A stretch of DNA of 64,000 nucleotides from Chloroflexota bacterium. GTDB lineage: Bacteria; Chloroflexota; Anaerolineae; Anaerolineales; Anaerolineaceae. Of the stretch, positions 61,317 to 64,000 are shown one piece after another; position 1 is the first letter of the stretch, and each line of letters opens with the position of its first letter. The position numbers and the translations under genes are program-made. The notes beneath the pieces were generated by a model. That model worked only from the letters and a program-made list of their open reading frames with translations, made no database searches and was not told the DNA's origin. Location of the stretch: assembly GCA_004347695.1 (NCBI GenBank), contig SLTK01000012.1:47215-111214 (forward strand). Direction: 5' to 3'.

Positions 61317-62090
61317 GTGAATGGTTTCTCGCTGCTCCTTGGGATTGGCGCTGCACTTGGGCTACTGCAAATTATCCGGCGTGTCCCCGACAATCTGTCA
61401 TTACCCTGGACAGGCGCCGGGGTGGGCCTGCTGGTTGCAGCGTTGGCGGGAGCACGCGCGGCGTACGTCTGGCTATATCCGGCTTATTACACTGCCCACC
61501 CGGAGTCGGTCTGGCAGTTGAGTGAAGGCGGGCTGGCCTGGCCGGGCGCACTGGCAGGCGCGCTGACTGCTTTTTTTATTGCGTCGCTGTTCCTGCGCGC
61601 TCCACTGGGGGTTGCTGCTGATATTTTTGCACCCATGTTCGTCACCGTGGCTGTCACCTCCTGGCTGGGAGCCGGCTTCAGCGGCACCGCTTATGGGGCC
61701 GAGATTCACCCGGCGCTTCCCTGGGCAATCCCCTCCACCGAGCCTGAGGGCGCGCTCACCTACCGCTGGCCCCTGCAATTGGTCGCCGCGCTGACGCTAT
61801 TCCTGCTTGCCTGGTCATTCGAACACCGCAGCGCCAACTGGCGTTCCTTCGAAGTGCGCGCCGGCGTTGCCGGGCTGCTACTGGCAGGGCATACCGCACT
61901 CTTTTCCTTCTGGCGGGCAGATGGCGGGCTGGCTTTCAATGGGCTACGCCTCGATTACGTTGCTGCCGCGCTGTTGGCCGGGATGTGTACGCTGGGTTTG
62001 ATCGTTCTCGGCGTGCTGCGCATGCGCGCCTCCTTCTCCGATGAAGCTCCCGGCGCCAACCGCGAAACCTGGTTCTCCCCGCGCGAGTAA
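61317..62090 (+). CDS. Lgt-like integral membrane protein with changed active-site region
   Basis: The 257-residue protein has six or seven membrane segments and the general layout of prolipoprotein diacylglyceryl transferase: GARAAYVWLYPAYY, GGLAWPGALAGALTAFF, then FSGTAYGAEIHPALPWAIPS and RWPLQLVAALTLF. The Lgt signature GRxGNFxNGExxG is replaced by SWLGAGFSGTAYG, and PTQLYE by PLQLVA, so the conserved Arg and Asn are missing. It may be an Lgt-derived protein with another role. A TTG at 61311 is in frame, but the promoter position favours the GTG at 61317. Confidence 0.55.
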   Translation: MNGFSLLLGIGAALGLLQIIRRVPDNLSLPWTGAGVGLLVAALAGARAAYVWLYPAYYTAHPESVWQLSEGGLAWPGALAGALTAFFIASLFLRAPLGVAADIFAPMFVTVAVTSWLGAGFSGTAYGAEIHPALPWAIPSTEPEGALTYRWPLQLVAALTLFLLAWSFEHRSANWRSFEVRAGVAGLLLAGHTALFSFWRADGGLAFNGLRLDYVAAALLAGMCTLGLIVLGVLRMRASFSDEAPGANRETWFSPRE

Positions 62091-62127
62091 TCTCGCTTCC
62101 ATTTCACCTCTACAGGTAACCCATCGC

Positions 62128-62997
62128 ATGAAATTGACCATAGGACTCTCTCAAATCAACACGGTGCTTGGCGATGTCCAGGCCAACCTGGAAAAGCACC
62201 TGGAGATCGCCAAACAGGCGCAAAGCCAGGGCGTCGACCTGCTGGTTTTCCCGGAATTATCCTTGACCGGTTATGTGCTGCAGGACCTGGCGCCAACCCT
62301 GGCGCACCGTCCCACTGCGGACGACCCGGTTTTTCGCCCGCTGTTGGCTGCCAGCCAGAAGATAGACCTGATGGTAGGATTTGTGGAGGTGGATGAGCGC
62401 CGCCGCTTCTACATCGCCGCCGCTTACCTGTCACGCGGTCAGGTGCTGCATGTACACCGCAAAGTGTACCTGCCCACCTACTCCATGTTCGACGAGGGAC
62501 GCTTCTTTGCCTGGGGTGACTCGGTGCGCGCCTTCGACACGCGTTTTGGTCGCGTCGGCATGTTAATTTGCGAGGATTTCTGGCACGCATCACCGCCCTA
62601 CCTGCTGTGGCTGGACGGCGCCGATATCTTCCTGCATATGTCTGCCTCACCGGGGCGCGGTTTGAATGGCAGCGACCGTTTGGAATCGGCCGCCTGGGTG
62701 GATCACATCAATGCGGCCTATGCCAGCCTGTTTACCGCCTTTGTGGCCCATGCTAACCGCGTCGGTTACGAGGACGGTCTTAACTTTTGGGGAGGTTCGG
62801 CGCTCTACGGTCCCAACGGCAACCTGCTGGTGGAAGGTCCCATGCACGAGGAAGCTCTGACCCTGGGTGAAATTGACCTGACCCGGCTGCATCACACCCG
62901 CGCCCGCCTGCCGCTGCTGCGCGACGAACGTCCGGGGCTGGTGGCGCGCGAACTCGAGCGCATTTTGCACTCTGCAAACCCAAATCCGGGGCGTTAA
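62128..62997 (+). CDS. nitrilase-superfamily amidohydrolase, probable glutaminase partner of NAD synthetase
   Basis: The 289-residue protein has the Glu-Lys-Cys triad of the nitrilase superfamily: Glu in VFPELSLTGY, Lys in VHRKVYLPTYSMFDEGRFF and Cys in GMLICEDFWH. These three motifs match the glutaminase domain of glutamine-dependent NAD synthetases. The nadE gene follows by 16 bases, so the pair probably acts as a two-protein glutamine-dependent enzyme. The frame is open upstream to 62041, but the ATG at 62128 aligns with the family N-terminus (LTIGLSQINTVLGDVQANL). Confidence 0.85.
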   Translation: MKLTIGLSQINTVLGDVQANLEKHLEIAKQAQSQGVDLLVFPELSLTGYVLQDLAPTLAHRPTADDPVFRPLLAASQKIDLMVGFVEVDERRRFYIAAAYLSRGQVLHVHRKVYLPTYSMFDEGRFFAWGDSVRAFDTRFGRVGMLICEDFWHASPPYLLWLDGADIFLHMSASPGRGLNGSDRLESAAWVDHINAAYASLFTAFVAHANRVGYEDGLNFWGGSALYGPNGNLLVEGPMHEEALTLGEIDLTRLHHTRARLPLLRDERPGLVARELERILHSANPNPGR

Positions 62998-63013
62998 ACA
63001 GATGGAGAAGCCG

Positions 63014-63835
63014 ATGACCGATTTGACGATCAACCCTGCTGTGGCGCGTAAAATTTTGACTGGTTGGATTCGCGCCGAAATCACCCGCGCCGGTATGCAG
63101 CGCGCCGTAGTCGGGCTTTCCGGCGGACTCGATTCTGCCCTGTCATGCTTCCTGGCCGCCGAGGCGCTTGGACCACATAATGTACTGGCCGTGCGCATGC
63201 CGTACCGCACCTCCTCACAGGACTCGCTGGATGACGCGCAGCGGGTGATCGATGCAACCGGGGTGCAATCGGCAACCATCGAGATCACCCCAATGGCCGA
63301 GCCGCTGCTGGAACGTTTCCCCGATATGACCAGCTTGCGGCGCGGCAACATCATGGCGCGCATGCGCATGATCGTGTTATACGATCAATCGGCGGCGTTT
63401 GGCGGGCTGGTGGTTGGCACGGGCAACAAAACCGAGATTTTGCTGGGCTACACCACCCTCTACGGCGATTCGGCCTGCGGGCTCAACCCCCTCGGCGACC
63501 TGTACAAAACCCAGGTGCGTCAACTGGCCGCCGCCATGGGCGTGCCCGAGTCGGTGCGGGTCAAACCTCCGACTGCCGACCTGTGGGCCGGCCAAACGGA
63601 TGAAGGCGAGTTGGGATTCACCTACGCCGAGGTCGATCAGTTGCTGTACCTGCTGGTGGACGAACGCGCTGCGCCGGAGGAATGCGTCCAGGCCGGCTTT
63701 GATGAAAGCTTTGTACGCAAAGTGGTCGAACGTATTCGCCGCAACCATTTCAAACGGGTTATGCCGCCGGTTGCCAAGCTCAGCAACCGCACGGTAGGGT
63801 ATGACTTTTTGTATTTGAGAGATTGGGGAACGTAG
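63014..63835 (+). CDS. nadE: NAD+ synthase (synthetase domain)
   Basis: The 273-residue protein has the PP-loop SGGLDSALS near residue 38, RRGNIMARMRM, GTGNKTEILLGY and PPTADLWAGQTDEGELG. It adenylates nicotinate-adenine dinucleotide and replaces the carboxyl with an amide to make NAD+. The ATG at 63014 has GGAG 6 bases upstream; an ATG at 63002 is also in frame. In many bacteria this domain is fused to the glutaminase that here is encoded separately just before it. Confidence 0.95.
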   Translation: MTDLTINPAVARKILTGWIRAEITRAGMQRAVVGLSGGLDSALSCFLAAEALGPHNVLAVRMPYRTSSQDSLDDAQRVIDATGVQSATIEITPMAEPLLERFPDMTSLRRGNIMARMRMIVLYDQSAAFGGLVVGTGNKTEILLGYTTLYGDSACGLNPLGDLYKTQVRQLAAAMGVPESVRVKPPTADLWAGQTDEGELGFTYAEVDQLLYLLVDERAAPEECVQAGFDESFVRKVVERIRRNHFKRVMPPVAKLSNRTVGYDFLYLRDWGT

Positions 63836-63875
63836 CGGGGTGTGCCACGTGTCACGTGCCCCGACCCCCTCCAAC

Positions 63876-63930
63876 CCTTCGACAAGCTCAGGGCACCGCC
63901 CTTCGAACCTTCGACAAGCTCAGGGCACCG
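63876..63930. repeat. two copies of the CCTTCGACAAGCTCAGGGCACCG repeat
   Basis: Exact 23-bp copies lie at 63876-63898 and 63908-63930, 32 bases apart. The core CCTTCGACARGCTCAGGG is found, in whole or part, at 11984-11997, 16283-16300 (inverted) and 34146-34158. It is a dispersed intergenic family, and no coding role is visible. Confidence 0.8.
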
Positions 63931-64000
63931 GGGCTGTCCCAAAAGCGGGCGGGCGTGGAAACTCGCCCCTACCTGTAGATACCGTCTTGAAAGTCAAGCG
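63930..64000. mobile_element. left end of second MITE copy (possibly cut by window end)
   Basis: The first 43 bases, starting GGGGCTGTCCCAAAAG, match the left end of the 50605-50722 element with two changes, then the sequences part after about 63972. The remaining bases include TTGAAAGTCAAG and show no right end before the window stops. Confidence 0.7.

Overview
The window looks like a piece of a Chloroflexota chromosome, most likely Anaerolineae-like. This is inferred from the gene style and not from a marker gene: NBR1-type Ig-like lipoprotein, Thr/Pro-rich membrane protein, CcdA-like protein with a fused thioredoxin domain, large TPR protein, GatCAB set and frequent GTG/TTG starts. Most of it is GC-rich with bacterial operon spacing. 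Two stretches are visibly AT-richer and look acquired: about 7.6-11.8 kb and about 34.1-42.6 kb.

Layout. 1-6 kb: end of phosphofructokinase, a secreted helical repeat protein with a Gly/Met/Arg tail, a Ca2+-type P-ATPase and GlgC. 6-7.6 kb: a small protein whose conserved N-terminal motif has no start codon, then repeat-rich non-coding DNA. 7.6-11.8 kb: the most unusual locus, a ubiquitin-like conjugation operon (Ubl, Prok-E2_E-like protein, JAB-E1 fusion). It is divergent from a sigma-factor-like gene, an unknown 149-residue gene and an ImmA/IrrE metallopeptidase gene, and a nested palindrome lies between the two arms. 12.1-15.3 kb: a zinc-type ABC importer with its Fur-family regulator and a perfect Fur-type box. 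15.9 kb: dodecin. 16.4-22.2 kb: a maltodextrin-type operon (binding protein, two permeases, GH13 enzyme, LacI regulator) behind a strong promoter overlapped by a 31-bp palindrome.

22.4-33.9 kb: a tight acyl-CoA catabolic operon: GctAB-like CoA-transferase, isovaleryl-CoA-dehydrogenase-like enzyme, EtfBA, FixC and FixX-like quinone branch, three-gene biotin carboxylase of methylcrotonyl-CoA type, MaoC hydratase and CLYBL-like lyase. It reads as a leucine-type or related branched acyl-CoA pathway that passes electrons to quinone. A tRNA-Lys(CTT) with a consensus promoter follows, then a broken copy of its 3' end. 34.4-42.6 kb: histidine kinase and NarL-type regulator, a complete Liv branched-chain amino-acid importer and a methylmalonyl-CoA epimerase.

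42.6-64 kb: TPR protein, DNA polymerase I, a gingipain-fold protein that has lost its catalytic dyad, an SH3-type protein, a MITE, a PAS-GAF-HD-GYP protein, a P-loop kinase-like protein, ankyrin and NBR1-Ig proteins, a thioredoxin-CcdA fusion, GatB-GatA-GatC, a Pro/Thr-rich membrane protein, an Lgt-like protein with a probable leaderless start, and a two-gene NAD synthetase. A second copy of the MITE end closes the window.

The most promising candidate for a little-described system is the 7.6-11.8 kb locus. Its E2 has no cysteine at all and its E1 shows no cysteine at the usual catalytic position, which suggests non-thioester chemistry or a changed role.
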